From Tenacibaculum sp. (lineage in GTDB: Bacteria; Bacteroidota; Bacteroidia; Flavobacteriales; Flavobacteriaceae), in the NCBI GenBank assembly GCA_022448525.1, contig JAKVCX010000005.1, positions 325,540 to 389,539 on the forward strand: a DNA stretch of 64,000 bases, read 5' to 3'. Shown here piece by piece: positions 8,259-16,653 of the stretch (positions are counted from its first letter, which is position 1; each line of letters opens with the position of its first letter). Made by a program: the position numbers and the translations under genes. The notes beneath the pieces were generated by a model. The model made no database searches. It had not been told where the DNA came from and saw nothing but the letters and a program-made list of their open reading frames with translations.

Positions 8259-8315
8259 TACTAAACCAATAATTTGAGCGTTATATAGGCAAACATTTTT
8301 TACCAAATTAAATAT

Positions 8316-8459
8316 ATGGCGCACATTTACTCAAGTAAGTCATCAGATTACAAGATGAATCCTAAACAAAAAACAGTAGAGTTTTTATTAAACTTTTCTA
8401 AAAGCTTCAAAACAGTAAGAACAAAAGCGAATGTTCTCATTGAATTGAATTTGAATTAA
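8316..8459 (+). CDS. Small conserved-looking 47-aa protein downstream of the sigma factor
   Basis: A short frame beginning MAHIYSSKSSDYKMNPKQ, followed by a basic amphipathic helix (TVEFLLNFSKSFKTVRTK) and ending in ELNLN. It lies 57 bp after the sigma gene and 5 bp before a strong terminator, which supports its being translated as part of that transcript. From memory, similar small proteins with the YSSKS opening follow sigma or housekeeping genes in other Flavobacteriaceae, but I cannot verify this here. There is no signal peptide. The basic helix would fit binding to RNA, DNA or the polymerase; function unknown. Confidence 0.65.
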   Translation: MAHIYSSKSSDYKMNPKQKTVEFLLNFSKSFKTVRTKANVLIELNLN

Positions 8460-8464
8460 GAGTG

Positions 8465-8497
8465 AAAAAGCTTCAGCCTGAGAACTGAAGCTTTTTT
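8465..8497. terminator. Bidirectional intrinsic terminator
   Basis: Stem AAAAAGCTTCAG / CTGAAGCTTTTTT with an 8-nt loop, between the convergent sigma/47-aa unit and the nth gene. The A run on one side and T run on the other let it serve both strands. Confidence 0.85.
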
Positions 8498-8509
8498 ATG
8501 TTAGTATAA

Positions 8510-9166
8510 CTATTTCTTTTTTGAATGATATTCGTTAATTATGGTTTTTCTTCCAATTGTTGACGTAATTATATCATTTTCTAATTTCCAACCTCTTGCA
8601 GGAGAATACTCTCTTCCGTAATAAATTATTTGTAGGTGAAGTTTATTCCAAAGTTCTTTAGGGAATAATCGTTTAGCGTCTTTCTCAGTTTGAGCCACAC
8701 TTTTTCCATTGGTTAAATTCCAACGAAACATCAATCTATGAATATGTGTATCAACAGGAAAGGCAGGAATATTAAAAGCTTGTGCCATAACTACACTCGC
8801 AGTTTTATGTCCAACGGCTGGTAATTCTTCCAAAGCTTCGAAACTTTGTGGAACTTCTCCATTATGTTTTTCAATTAAGATTTTTGATAATCCATGAATT
8901 CCTTTTGATTTCATAGGAGAAAGACCAACTGGTTTTATGATTTCTCTTATCTCATCTACCGTTAGTTTTATCATGTCATAAGGATTGTCTGCTTCTTTAA
9001 ATAATAAAGGAGTAATTTGATTTACGCGTTCATCGGTACTTTGTGCAGACATTAATACAGCTATTAATAACGTATATGGATCTTTATGATCTAAAGGTAT
9101 TGGAGTTTCGGGATATAGATTTTCTAGAGTATCAATTACAAACTGAACTTTTTCGGATTTGTTCAT
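8510..9166 (-). CDS. nth: Endonuclease III-type DNA glycosylase/AP lyase lacking the [4Fe-4S] cysteines
   Basis: Base-excision repair enzyme of 218 residues that removes oxidised pyrimidines and nicks the resulting site. The helix-hairpin-helix motif LEELPAVGHKTASVV carries the catalytic lysine K121, and FPVDTHIHR carries D139, matching K120 and D138 of the E. coli enzyme. The C-terminal segment that normally holds four cluster cysteines reads YYGREYSPARGWKLENDI, and the protein has no cysteine at all. The rest is intact, so it is probably an active cluster-free form, not a pseudogene. The start at 9166 was preferred to the ATG eight codons upstream. It is divergent from bcp, with 35 bp between the starts. 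Confidence 0.92.
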   Translation of the reverse strand: MNKSEKVQFVIDTLENLYPETPIPLDHKDPYTLLIAVLMSAQSTDERVNQITPLLFKEADNPYDMIKLTVDEIREIIKPVGLSPMKSKGIHGLSKILIEKHNGEVPQSFEALEELPAVGHKTASVVMAQAFNIPAFPVDTHIHRLMFRWNLTNGKSVAQTEKDAKRLFPKELWNKLHLQIIYYGREYSPARGWKLENDIITSTIGRKTIINEYHSKKK

Positions 9167-9201
9167 TTTTTCAGTATTTTTACTTAACAAAAATACGAAT
9201 T

Positions 9202-9654
9202 ATGACTACACTAAAAATAGGCGATAAGGCACCAAATTTTGAAGCTAAAGATCAAGCAGGAAACACAATAAAATTATCTGACTATCAAGGGAAGAAATTG
9301 GTTTTGTTTTTCTATCCAAAAGCAAGTACTCCTGGTTGTACTGCAGAAGCTTGTGATTTAAGAGATAATTATCAAACTTTTTTAGCTAAAGGATATGATG
9401 TTTTAGGTGTGAGTGCGGATAGCGCAAAGCGTCAACAAAATTTCATCAATAAAAATGAGTTACCGTTTCCTTTATTAGCAGATGAAGATAAAGCAGTGAT
9501 AAATGCTTTTGGTGTTTGGGGACCGAAGAAATTTATGGGACGCGAATATGATGGTATTCATAGAACAACTTTTGTAATCGATGAAAACGGAGTTTTAGAA
9601 GATGTTATTTCTAAGGTTAAAACCAAGGAACACGCGAATCAAATTCTTGGATAG
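9202..9654 (+). CDS. bcp: Thioredoxin-dependent peroxiredoxin, Bcp/PrxQ type
   Basis: Cytoplasmic thiol peroxidase of 150 residues that reduces hydrogen peroxide and organic hydroperoxides. TPGCTAEAC places the peroxidatic C46 and resolving C51 five residues apart, as is typical of the alpha-helix-internal disulfide PrxQ group. The fold begins directly at the chosen ATG (MTTLKIGDKAPNFEAKD); frames open further upstream would run through nth. It is divergent from the DNA glycosylase, so both may respond to oxidative damage, but no regulator site is visible in the 35-bp gap. A terminator follows. Confidence 0.95.
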   Translation: MTTLKIGDKAPNFEAKDQAGNTIKLSDYQGKKLVLFFYPKASTPGCTAEACDLRDNYQTFLAKGYDVLGVSADSAKRQQNFINKNELPFPLLADEDKAVINAFGVWGPKKFMGREYDGIHRTTFVIDENGVLEDVISKVKTKEHANQILG

Positions 9655-9676
9655 GAGTAAGAAACTATTAGATAAT

Positions 9677-9708
9677 AAAAAAAGACTACGTTTTCGTAGT
9701 CTTTTTTT
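9677..9708. terminator. Bidirectional terminator between bcp and the hydroxylase gene
   Basis: AAAAAAGACTACG TTTT CGTAGTCTTTTTTT: a GACTACG stem with a tetraloop, flanked by A and T runs, lying between two convergent genes. Confidence 0.88.
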
Positions 9709-9709
9709 A

Positions 9710-10648
9710 TTATTTATTCTTGAAATTTAGTTCTTTCTGTAATTCTTTACTAGTTTGAGAACTTCCATCATGACTCCAACCTGGAGGCATAAATACATAT
9801 TTTAATCTAGTTCCAAGTGGTAAGTTTTTCTTTCGATGGAAGAAATCTTTATAAATTTCTTTCCACTCATGAAAAATAATATTGATAGGTCCTTTATCTT
9901 CTAGAGGTTTCGTTAAACCAAATTTTAATTTCTCATATTCCATTTCATCTTCTTCAGCTTGAAATGTGCCAAACATTCTGTCCCAAATAATTAAAAACAT
10001 TCCCATATTTTTATCTAAATACTTAATGTTTGAAGCGTGATGAACTCTATGGTGAGAAGGAGTTACAAAAATATATTCCCAAACTCTTAACAAGAAACCA
10101 AAGAATCCTTTTCTATTATTCTTTTTAATAAAGTTCGTATGACATAATGTTCCATAGTTTTGATTCATTGCATATGCAAACATGATATGTAATGGTTGAA
10201 TTCCTATTAAGATTAATGGAATTAAGAACATGAATCTGTAGAATGGTTGTAAAACAGGAGATCTAAATCCTGTGGAAATATTGTAGTATTCTGAGTTATG
10301 ATGTGTTACATGAACCGCCCAGAAAAACCTAGAATGATGATCTACATAATGATGGATGTAATACAAGAAATCTTGACCAACAAAAGCTATTATCCAATAT
10401 AAAATTCCGGTATTTTCCCAATTAAAGAATCGATATTCATAAAAGAAATCCATTACAATAAAAGAAGTAACATACATCAAACTATCTAAACCAACATTAA
10501 CTAAAGCGAAATATACATTGGTAGAAACATCTTTAAATTCATAGTTTTTAGCTTTTCTTTTATAGCTAAAGTACATTTCAAGACCAATTGCTAAAGCACA
10601 TACAGGAACAAACCATATGTAAGCATTTTGGTGAGTGAAAATATCCAT
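9710..10648 (-). CDS. Fatty acid hydroxylase / sterol desaturase superfamily membrane protein
   Basis: Integral membrane di-iron oxygenase homologue of 312 residues. The histidine clusters that bind iron are present: HHYVDHHSRFFWAVHVTHHNSE in the middle and PSHHRVHHASN further on. Four or more hydrophobic segments surround them. Members hydroxylate or desaturate lipid chains, sterols or carotenoids, or cleave ether lipids; the substrate cannot be told here. It lies 107 bp after the esterase gene and may be the last gene of that minus-strand run or have its own promoter. Confidence 0.88.
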   Translation of the reverse strand: MDIFTHQNAYIWFVPVCALAIGLEMYFSYKRKAKNYEFKDVSTNVYFALVNVGLDSLMYVTSFIVMDFFYEYRFFNWENTGILYWIIAFVGQDFLYYIHHYVDHHSRFFWAVHVTHHNSEYYNISTGFRSPVLQPFYRFMFLIPLILIGIQPLHIMFAYAMNQNYGTLCHTNFIKKNNRKGFFGFLLRVWEYIFVTPSHHRVHHASNIKYLDKNMGMFLIIWDRMFGTFQAEEDEMEYEKLKFGLTKPLEDKGPINIIFHEWKEIYKDFFHRKKNLPLGTRLKYVFMPPGWSHDGSSQTSKELQKELNFKNK

Positions 10649-10755
10649 ATATCATTTTTGTTTTAGGGATTCAACAACTTCCTTTATTCTTGCGCAAAGG
10701 TAAACTATAATGGTTTAAGAGGTTTTATCTTAGATAGTATTTGTTTATGGCAAAA

Positions 10756-11388
10756 TTACAACCTCTTATCAATCCACTCCTTGAAACTATAAAAGTTCTG
10801 CGGAGCAACACCATGTCCAACCGGATATTCAGAGTATTCTGCTTTTAAAGATAAACGTGATAAATGTTCAGGAGCTTTCCTTGCCCATGTTACTGGTATT
10901 ACTTGATCAACAGAACCATGAGAAATATAATAGTCAGTTGTAATTTCTTTTGAAATTTCAGAAGGAATTAACTCTTCATTTAAATATCCACTTAGAGCAA
11001 TAACATGTTGTACTTTATTTGGAAAATTTAAACTTAATGAATAGCTCAATATTGATCCTTGACTAAATCCTAATAAAAATATTTTCTTCGGGCTATATTG
11101 TGTTTTAAGATCATCAATAAAAGATGCTATTTTTTGAACAGACTCTTTTGCTTGTCCAATGTCAGAAAACTTATTTTCGTCGGCATCGAAATTAATTGCG
11201 TACCAAGCATAACCTCCATAACCCATTTCATATGGTGCTCTTACACTAATAATTCTTAATTCTTCTGGTAACTCTTCTGCAAAGGAAAATAAATCGTCTT
11301 CATTACTACCATAACCGTGTAATAAGATTAATAAATTATTATCTCCAGTAGTAACTTTAGGTTCTCTGACCTTGTAATATAAACTCAT
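10756..11388 (-). CDS. Alpha/beta hydrolase, carboxylesterase/phospholipase-type
   Basis: A 210-residue serine hydrolase of the small carboxylesterase family (YpfH/PhoC-like esterases). It shows the oxyanion segment LLHGYGSNEDDL, the nucleophile elbow GFSQGS, the acid in HGSVDQVIP and the histidine in PVGHGV. No signal peptide, so it is cytoplasmic. The gap to the small membrane protein gene upstream is 5 bp, so it belongs to the BatA-like operon. Confidence 0.88.
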   Translation of the reverse strand: MSLYYKVREPKVTTGDNNLLILLHGYGSNEDDLFSFAEELPEELRIISVRAPYEMGYGGYAWYAINFDADENKFSDIGQAKESVQKIASFIDDLKTQYSPKKIFLLGFSQGSILSYSLSLNFPNKVQHVIALSGYLNEELIPSEISKEITTDYYISHGSVDQVIPVTWARKAPEHLSRLSLKAEYSEYPVGHGVAPQNFYSFKEWIDKRL

Positions 11389-11393
11389 GTATG

Positions 11394-11723
11394 TTATAAA
11401 CTTTTAAACCAATCTTGGAAATGTTCACCAAAAACTGGAATTAATTTTTTGTCTCCGGATAAACATCCTATAAAACTGATGATCCAGAATAATACCAAAA
11501 TAACACCTATAATCCATTTAATAAATCCACCAAGGAAACTATAAATTAGCCATCCGTTTAAAAAGGCCAATAAATCCCAACCCAGCATTTGTCTTACATA
11601 AAAACGGGTAAATTCATTTTGCTTTTTAAGATTTAAAATCCAAGCGATTACAGTTCCGATAAACCAAAAATGAGAGATTAAGGCAAGTGTTTTACCTTCT
11701 TCTACAGATGTTAAGTTTTTCAT
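11394..11723 (-). CDS. Small membrane protein, DUF4870/Tic20-like
   Basis: A 109-residue protein with three predicted hydrophobic segments (about 12-30, 48-68, 70-90). The overall layout resembles the DUF4870/Tic20-like family, often labelled an import component in Flavobacteriaceae without experimental support. It is tightly packed between the dihydroorotase homologue (4 bp) and the esterase (5 bp). Function unknown. Confidence 0.7.
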   Translation of the reverse strand: MKNLTSVEEGKTLALISHFWFIGTVIAWILNLKKQNEFTRFYVRQMLGWDLLAFLNGWLIYSFLGGFIKWIIGVILVLFWIISFIGCLSGDKKLIPVFGEHFQDWFKSL

Positions 11724-11727
11724 ATTT

Positions 11728-12987
11728 CTAGGTGTTTAATAAAAGTTGATTTTTAGCATAAACTCCGTATGCTTTTCCTTTTAAATTATGTCCTATAAAT
11801 ATACTGTTTTTTGAAGTTGATAAAATATCTTCTTCTGTAAATGTGTGAGTTAACTCTGGATTGAAAAGAGAAATGTTCGCTTTTGAATTAACTTCAATAG
11901 CAGTATTCTCTATTCCAAATATCTTTTTTGGATTTTCTGTGAAGCATTGAATTACTGTTTCTAGATCTAATTTTGTTAGTAAAGCTCCAAACGCACTTTC
12001 CATTCCAATACTTCCGCTTTTTGAAATTGAAAACTCTACTTTTTTATGTTCAACATCAATCGGATTATGATCAGAAGTTATGATATCAATTGTTCCATCT
12101 TTTACACCTTCAAGTAAAGCTTCCACATCTTTATCGGTTCTCAATGGAGGATTCACATTGTTGTTTGCATCAAATCCATGTAATGCATCATCTGTAATAA
12201 CTAAATTATGAACAGCCACGCTACAAGTTACATTTAATCCTTGCGATTTCGCTTGTCTAATTAAAGCTACCGATTTAGCAGTAGATATTGTTGGAATATG
12301 TAATCTTCCTCCTGTATATTCTAATAAAAATAAATCTCTAGCAACTTGGATTTCTTCAGCAAGACTTGGTATTCCTTTTAACCCCAGCTTGGTAGAATTC
12401 AATCCTTCATTTGCAATACCTTCACCTGCTATTTTTTTATTCTTTGGAAAACTTAAAACTAAACCATTAAAATTTTGAGCATACAATAAAGCGATTTTTA
12501 AAAGATTGTCATTTTCAATAGGTCTTTTGTAATCACCAAATGCAATTGCACCAGATTGTTGCATGTCGTACAATTCAGCCATTTCAATTCCTTCGCTTTT
12601 TTGAGTTAAAGCTCCAATAGGAAGAACGCTAACAGGACTTTGGTTCGCTTTGTTAATTAGGAATTCTACAGCTGATTTATTGTCAACAATAGGACTTGTG
12701 TAAGGATTTACGGCAATTTGTGTAAATCCACTTTTTCCTGCAACATTTACTCCGTTTGCAATTGTTTCCCTTTCTTCATATCCTGGTTCACCTAAACAAA
12801 CACTCGAATCAAACCATCCTTTAGAAATATGTAGGTTTTCTAAATTGATTTCATTGTAATCACTATTACTCGGAATATTATCTTCAATTTCTGAGATAAT
12901 TCCATCAATTATTAAAATGTCTTTAGTTTGTTTATGAAATGCACTAGTAGTGTCTATGATAGTCGCCGATTTTAGTAGCGTAGTCAT
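11728..12987 (-). CDS. Dihydroorotase-family amidohydrolase, probably catalytically inactive
   Basis: A 419-residue member of the PyrC family (normal enzyme: carbamoyl aspartate to dihydroorotate in pyrimidine synthesis). The domain layout is complete, from a small beta domain to the TIM barrel and back. The metal motif that normally reads DxHxHxREPG is GWFDSSVCLGEPGYE here, so both metal-binding histidines and the substrate-binding arginine are gone. Later positions remain (LHIPTIST, TSDHNPID). The likely carboxylated lysine site reads FGDYKRP. This resembles pseudo-dihydroorotases that act as partners of aspartate transcarbamoylase. The start overlaps the BatA-like stop (ATGA). No other pyrimidine gene is nearby. 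Confidence 0.88.
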   Translation of the reverse strand: MTTLLKSATIIDTTSAFHKQTKDILIIDGIISEIEDNIPSNSDYNEINLENLHISKGWFDSSVCLGEPGYEERETIANGVNVAGKSGFTQIAVNPYTSPIVDNKSAVEFLINKANQSPVSVLPIGALTQKSEGIEMAELYDMQQSGAIAFGDYKRPIENDNLLKIALLYAQNFNGLVLSFPKNKKIAGEGIANEGLNSTKLGLKGIPSLAEEIQVARDLFLLEYTGGRLHIPTISTAKSVALIRQAKSQGLNVTCSVAVHNLVITDDALHGFDANNNVNPPLRTDKDVEALLEGVKDGTIDIITSDHNPIDVEHKKVEFSISKSGSIGMESAFGALLTKLDLETVIQCFTENPKKIFGIENTAIEVNSKANISLFNPELTHTFTEEDILSTSKNSIFIGHNLKGKAYGVYAKNQLLLNT

Positions 12988-14918
12988 ACTTTAAAGTATT
13001 TTAGAATCAAAATTTCTAGCAACAAAGATACAATGGCTAATCCTAAAAACCATTTCCAAAGCCAATGAACTTTATTTTTTTGAGCTATTTTTTTTGCAGT
13101 TTCTTTGACTGATGATGAAACGGTGACATTTTCGTTATCGGTGAACTCATTTAATAAGTTTGTAAAGTTTAATGAACTTTCAGATTTTTTATTGTTAAAA
13201 GCTATAGTTTGAATTGGATTATTCTTATTGGTAATTGTATAAAAACCTTTGCTTTCAGGGAGTTCATAGGTTGTTAGCTTGACCTTGTTCTGAAAAGTTT
13301 GTTGTAAAGGAATAAAAGAGTTCTGTTGTTTATTCATCGTAAGAATATCATCTTTATTGAGTTGAACATTAACTTCAATATCATTAGTTTCTTGTAACCG
13401 ATAAAATAATTTTGATAATTGTAAACTCTCTTGCCCAATATTATAAAACACAGGAACGATTAATGGAGAATTTGTAAAATTGCTGTATTCTTTATTGATG
13501 GGTGAAGAGAACCAATACATTTTTGAATTGTTCAATTTTACTTGAGAAACAAAGCTAGTATTGTTTTCTAACCCAATAATTCGGCTTGAATTCGTAAAGT
13601 TTGTTAGATAAGTTGTTGTAACAAAAGGATATTGGAAATTTCTAACTTGTTTATCAAATACATTCTTTAAAAGTGGATGATTAAAATTAATAGAAGTAAT
13701 TTTTAATGAGTCACTTTTTTTGTTCTGAATGTTTCCGGCTGAAATGTTTTTTAGGAATGAATTGTAGGTGTTTAAATCACTTTTTAAGTTTGGGATTACA
13801 ATTAAATGTCCGCCATTTTTAATAAAAGTTGATAATCCAGTGGTTAAGCTTTGTGGGATTTTTTCCAACTCATTTAAAATTACCAATTGCTGTTGTTCAA
13901 TACTATTGTAATTAACATTTTGAGAAGAATTACTCGTGAAATTGAATTCATCTGATGTGTAAATTTTACTCAGGAAGTCATTTGATTCTCCAATTGCTAA
14001 AACATTGATTTTTTCATTTGAATTTAAACTAAAGAAAAAAGTGTTATCAAAGTTATAAGTATCTTTAAGGTTAATTTCTAGTTTTCCTTTGAAAGGGTTT
14101 GTTCTTTCAATAGAAAAAGAAATTGTTTTCTCTTCATTTTCTTCAACTTCAAATGTTTGTTTTCCAAGTAATTTCTTATCGTTATAAAGAGCAATTGGAA
14201 TGTTTTTTTTCGAAATCCCTTGATTGGTTACAACTGCATTTACTATGATTGAGTTAGATTCATTTTGATTAACAAAAACGCTGTCAATTGATAAATTACT
14301 TTTTAATACAGGAGTAACTTGAACTAAGGTTAAAGGAAGTTTCTCGTTTAAAAAATCTTCCTTTTTTGTATTTTGAAAATCTGAAATTAAAATGTTTTCG
14401 GTAGTATTTTTTAAACTTGAAATTTTTAATAAAATTTCATCTGTTGTGAGGTTTTTAGTACTAGATTTTACTTTTTTTAATTGTGATTTGAATTCTTCAG
14501 AAGAAATGTTTTTGTAGAAATTGGTATTAGTTAATAGACTGTAGTTCGCATTTTCAACTAAATTATCAATCAAATCTTGAGTGGCAGTTCTTAAAATATT
14601 TCCTGAATTGCCATTGGCGCTTGTACTTAACGAATTATCAAGATAAATAAAACTATGTTGGGCAACTTCTTTTTCTTTATTACTGAAAAACGGTTGTGCA
14701 AAAGCCAATACAATTCCGGTTATTAATAGCATTCTACAAAATAAAAGAAGCCATTTTTTTATTTGAGAGCTTTTACGATTTTTAATTACTAATTTTTCTA
14801 AAAAAGCAACATTCGTAAAAGGTACTTTTTTAAATTTTCGTAATTGGAAAAGATGAACCAGAATTGGAATAATTAGTAAAGACAGGAAATAGAGAAATTC
14901 TGGATGTTTGAACTGCAT
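12984..14918 (-). CDS. BatA-type membrane protein with degenerate VWA-like region
   Basis: A 644-residue inner-membrane protein. Residues 1-85 form the double-transmembrane BatA N-terminal domain (MQFKHPEFLYFLSLLIIPIL, then LLFCRMLLITGIVLAFAQPFF). A von Willebrand A-like region follows with a MIDAS-like LDNSLS, then a long beta-rich section of about 400 residues, and a C-terminal membrane anchor ends the protein. The start at 14918 was preferred over an ATG two codons upstream because it matches the family beginning. The family was first described for aerotolerance in Bacteroides, but its molecular role is unclear. First gene of an operon-like run down to the esterase. Confidence 0.88.
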   Translation of the reverse strand: MQFKHPEFLYFLSLLIIPILVHLFQLRKFKKVPFTNVAFLEKLVIKNRKSSQIKKWLLLFCRMLLITGIVLAFAQPFFSNKEKEVAQHSFIYLDNSLSTSANGNSGNILRTATQDLIDNLVENANYSLLTNTNFYKNISSEEFKSQLKKVKSSTKNLTTDEILLKISSLKNTTENILISDFQNTKKEDFLNEKLPLTLVQVTPVLKSNLSIDSVFVNQNESNSIIVNAVVTNQGISKKNIPIALYNDKKLLGKQTFEVEENEEKTISFSIERTNPFKGKLEINLKDTYNFDNTFFFSLNSNEKINVLAIGESNDFLSKIYTSDEFNFTSNSSQNVNYNSIEQQQLVILNELEKIPQSLTTGLSTFIKNGGHLIVIPNLKSDLNTYNSFLKNISAGNIQNKKSDSLKITSINFNHPLLKNVFDKQVRNFQYPFVTTTYLTNFTNSSRIIGLENNTSFVSQVKLNNSKMYWFSSPINKEYSNFTNSPLIVPVFYNIGQESLQLSKLFYRLQETNDIEVNVQLNKDDILTMNKQQNSFIPLQQTFQNKVKLTTYELPESKGFYTITNKNNPIQTIAFNNKKSESSLNFTNLLNEFTDNENVTVSSSVKETAKKIAQKNKVHWLWKWFLGLAIVSLLLEILILKYFKV

Positions 14919-15001
14919 AATCAAATTTATTTCACTGTAAAAATAGAGAAATAGATTAATAAAATTTTGTTAAGAAGCAATACAAGTTGTAAGCAATCAC
15001 G

Positions 15002-15009
15002 TAAATTTG
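15002..15009 (+). promoter_or_regulatory. Candidate -7 element for bshC
   Basis: TAAATTTG fits the TAnnTTTG consensus and lies 25 bp before the bshC start. A good -33 TTG at the expected spacing is not apparent (TTG at 14987 is too close). Confidence 0.35.
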
Positions 15010-15034
15010 TTACTTTACATTAAATTTTTCGCGA

Positions 15035-16645
15035 ATGTCTTTAACCGAATGTGATTGTAGCACCTATATTCCTTTTCAAAAAACTGGTTTTTTCTCTACA
15101 ATGATGTGTGATTATATTGAAAAGTCAGATAAATTAACTCCTTTTTATGGTAATTTTCCAAGTATTGAAAACTTTGAAAGTCAAATAAAGCTTAAGCAAC
15201 AATCATTTTCTAAAGACAAGAGAGACATTTTGGTAGATGCTCTGAAAAGACAATATCAAAAAACTGATGTTTCAGAAAAGACAGCAGAGAACTTCGAATT
15301 ACTTTTAAGAGAGAATACGTTTACTGTAACGACAGGACATCAGTTGAATTTGTTTACTGGTCCGCTTTACTTCTTATATAAAATAATCTCAGCGATCAAT
15401 TTAGCAGAAGAATTATCGTTAAAATATCCGAATGCTAATTTTGTTCCTGTGTATTGGATGGCGACAGAAGATCATGATTTTGAGGAAATCAATTATTTTA
15501 ATTTTAAAGGAAGGAAAGTTCAGTGGAATTCTGATCAAACAGGTGGAGTAGGAAGATTTTCAACGGAAGGTTTAGATCGAGTTTTTGAAGAGTTTCAGAA
15601 GCATTTAGGAACTTCAAGGAATGCTACGTTTTTAAAGGATTTATTCACTAATGGATATTTAAAGCATAATAACTTAGCAGATGCAACACGTTACATAGCA
15701 AATGAGCTTTTTGCTACTTATGGATTGGTAATTGTCGATGCTGATGATGTGGAGTTAAAAAAGCTTTTTATTCCTTATGTAAAGGAAGATTTATTCAATG
15801 AAACTTCATTCAAAGCTGTAAGTGGAACCAATGAGGGACTTGAAAGGAATTATAAGATTCAGGTTAATCCAAGAGAAATTAATCTATTTTACCTAACTAA
15901 TGATTTAAGAGAACGTATCATTTTTGAAAATGAGAAATTCAAGGTAAATAATACCAATATTGAGTTCAGTAAAGAGGAGATTGAACAAGAATTAGAAAAG
16001 AATCCAGAACGTTTTTCTCCTAACGTGATTATGCGTCCACTTTATCAAGAAGTAATTTTGCCAAATCTTTGTTATATTGGTGGAGGAGGAGAACTTGCTT
16101 ATTGGATGCAATTAAAAGAATATTTCAATTCAGTAAAAGTTCCTTTTCCAATTTTACTTTTAAGGAATTCGGTTCAGGTAATTTCTAAAAAACAATTCGG
16201 AAAATTAGAATCTTTAAATATTTCTTTAGGGGAATTATTTCTAAAACAAAATGATTTACTTGAGAAGAAAGTTACCGAGAATTCAAAGGTTAGTTTTGAT
16301 TTTTCTTCGCAAAAAAAGTTCTTGGAGGAACAGTTTAATGATTTAAGAGAAATAGCAAATCAAACAGATATTTCTTATGTTGGAGCTGTTAATGCACAAG
16401 AGAAAAAGCAATTAAAAGGATTAGAGAATCTTGAAAAACGTTTATTGAGAGCAGAGAAGAGGAGACAGTCTGATTTAGTAGAAAGAATTACAAATATTCA
16501 AGCTGAAATTTTACCTAATTTAAGTTTAGAGGAGCGAAAGCGAAACTTTTCTGAATATTACTTAGAATATGGAAATGATTTTGTAGTGGCCTTAAAAGAT
16601 AAATTAAAACCACTACAATTGGAGTTTTTTGTTTTAGTAAAATAA
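15035..16645 (+). CDS. bshC: BshC, putative cysteine ligase of bacillithiol synthesis
   Basis: A 536-residue protein that is thought to add cysteine to glucosaminyl-malate in the last step of making bacillithiol, the low-molecular-weight thiol of many Bacteroidota and Firmicutes. Signatures include TTGHQLNLFTGPLYFLYKI, YWMATEDHDFEEIN and YIGGGGELAYW, with a C-terminal coiled coil (about 440-490). Its length is the family norm. It is divergent from the BatA-like gene and ends 8 bp before the convergent M23 gene. It indicates a bacillithiol-using cell, which matters for interpreting the GshB-like gene at 41709. Confidence 0.95.
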   Translation: MSLTECDCSTYIPFQKTGFFSTMMCDYIEKSDKLTPFYGNFPSIENFESQIKLKQQSFSKDKRDILVDALKRQYQKTDVSEKTAENFELLLRENTFTVTTGHQLNLFTGPLYFLYKIISAINLAEELSLKYPNANFVPVYWMATEDHDFEEINYFNFKGRKVQWNSDQTGGVGRFSTEGLDRVFEEFQKHLGTSRNATFLKDLFTNGYLKHNNLADATRYIANELFATYGLVIVDADDVELKKLFIPYVKEDLFNETSFKAVSGTNEGLERNYKIQVNPREINLFYLTNDLRERIIFENEKFKVNNTNIEFSKEEIEQELEKNPERFSPNVIMRPLYQEVILPNLCYIGGGGELAYWMQLKEYFNSVKVPFPILLLRNSVQVISKKQFGKLESLNISLGELFLKQNDLLEKKVTENSKVSFDFSSQKKFLEEQFNDLREIANQTDISYVGAVNAQEKKQLKGLENLEKRLLRAEKRRQSDLVERITNIQAEILPNLSLEERKRNFSEYYLEYGNDFVVALKDKLKPLQLEFFVLVK

Positions 16646-16653
16646 ATTATTAT

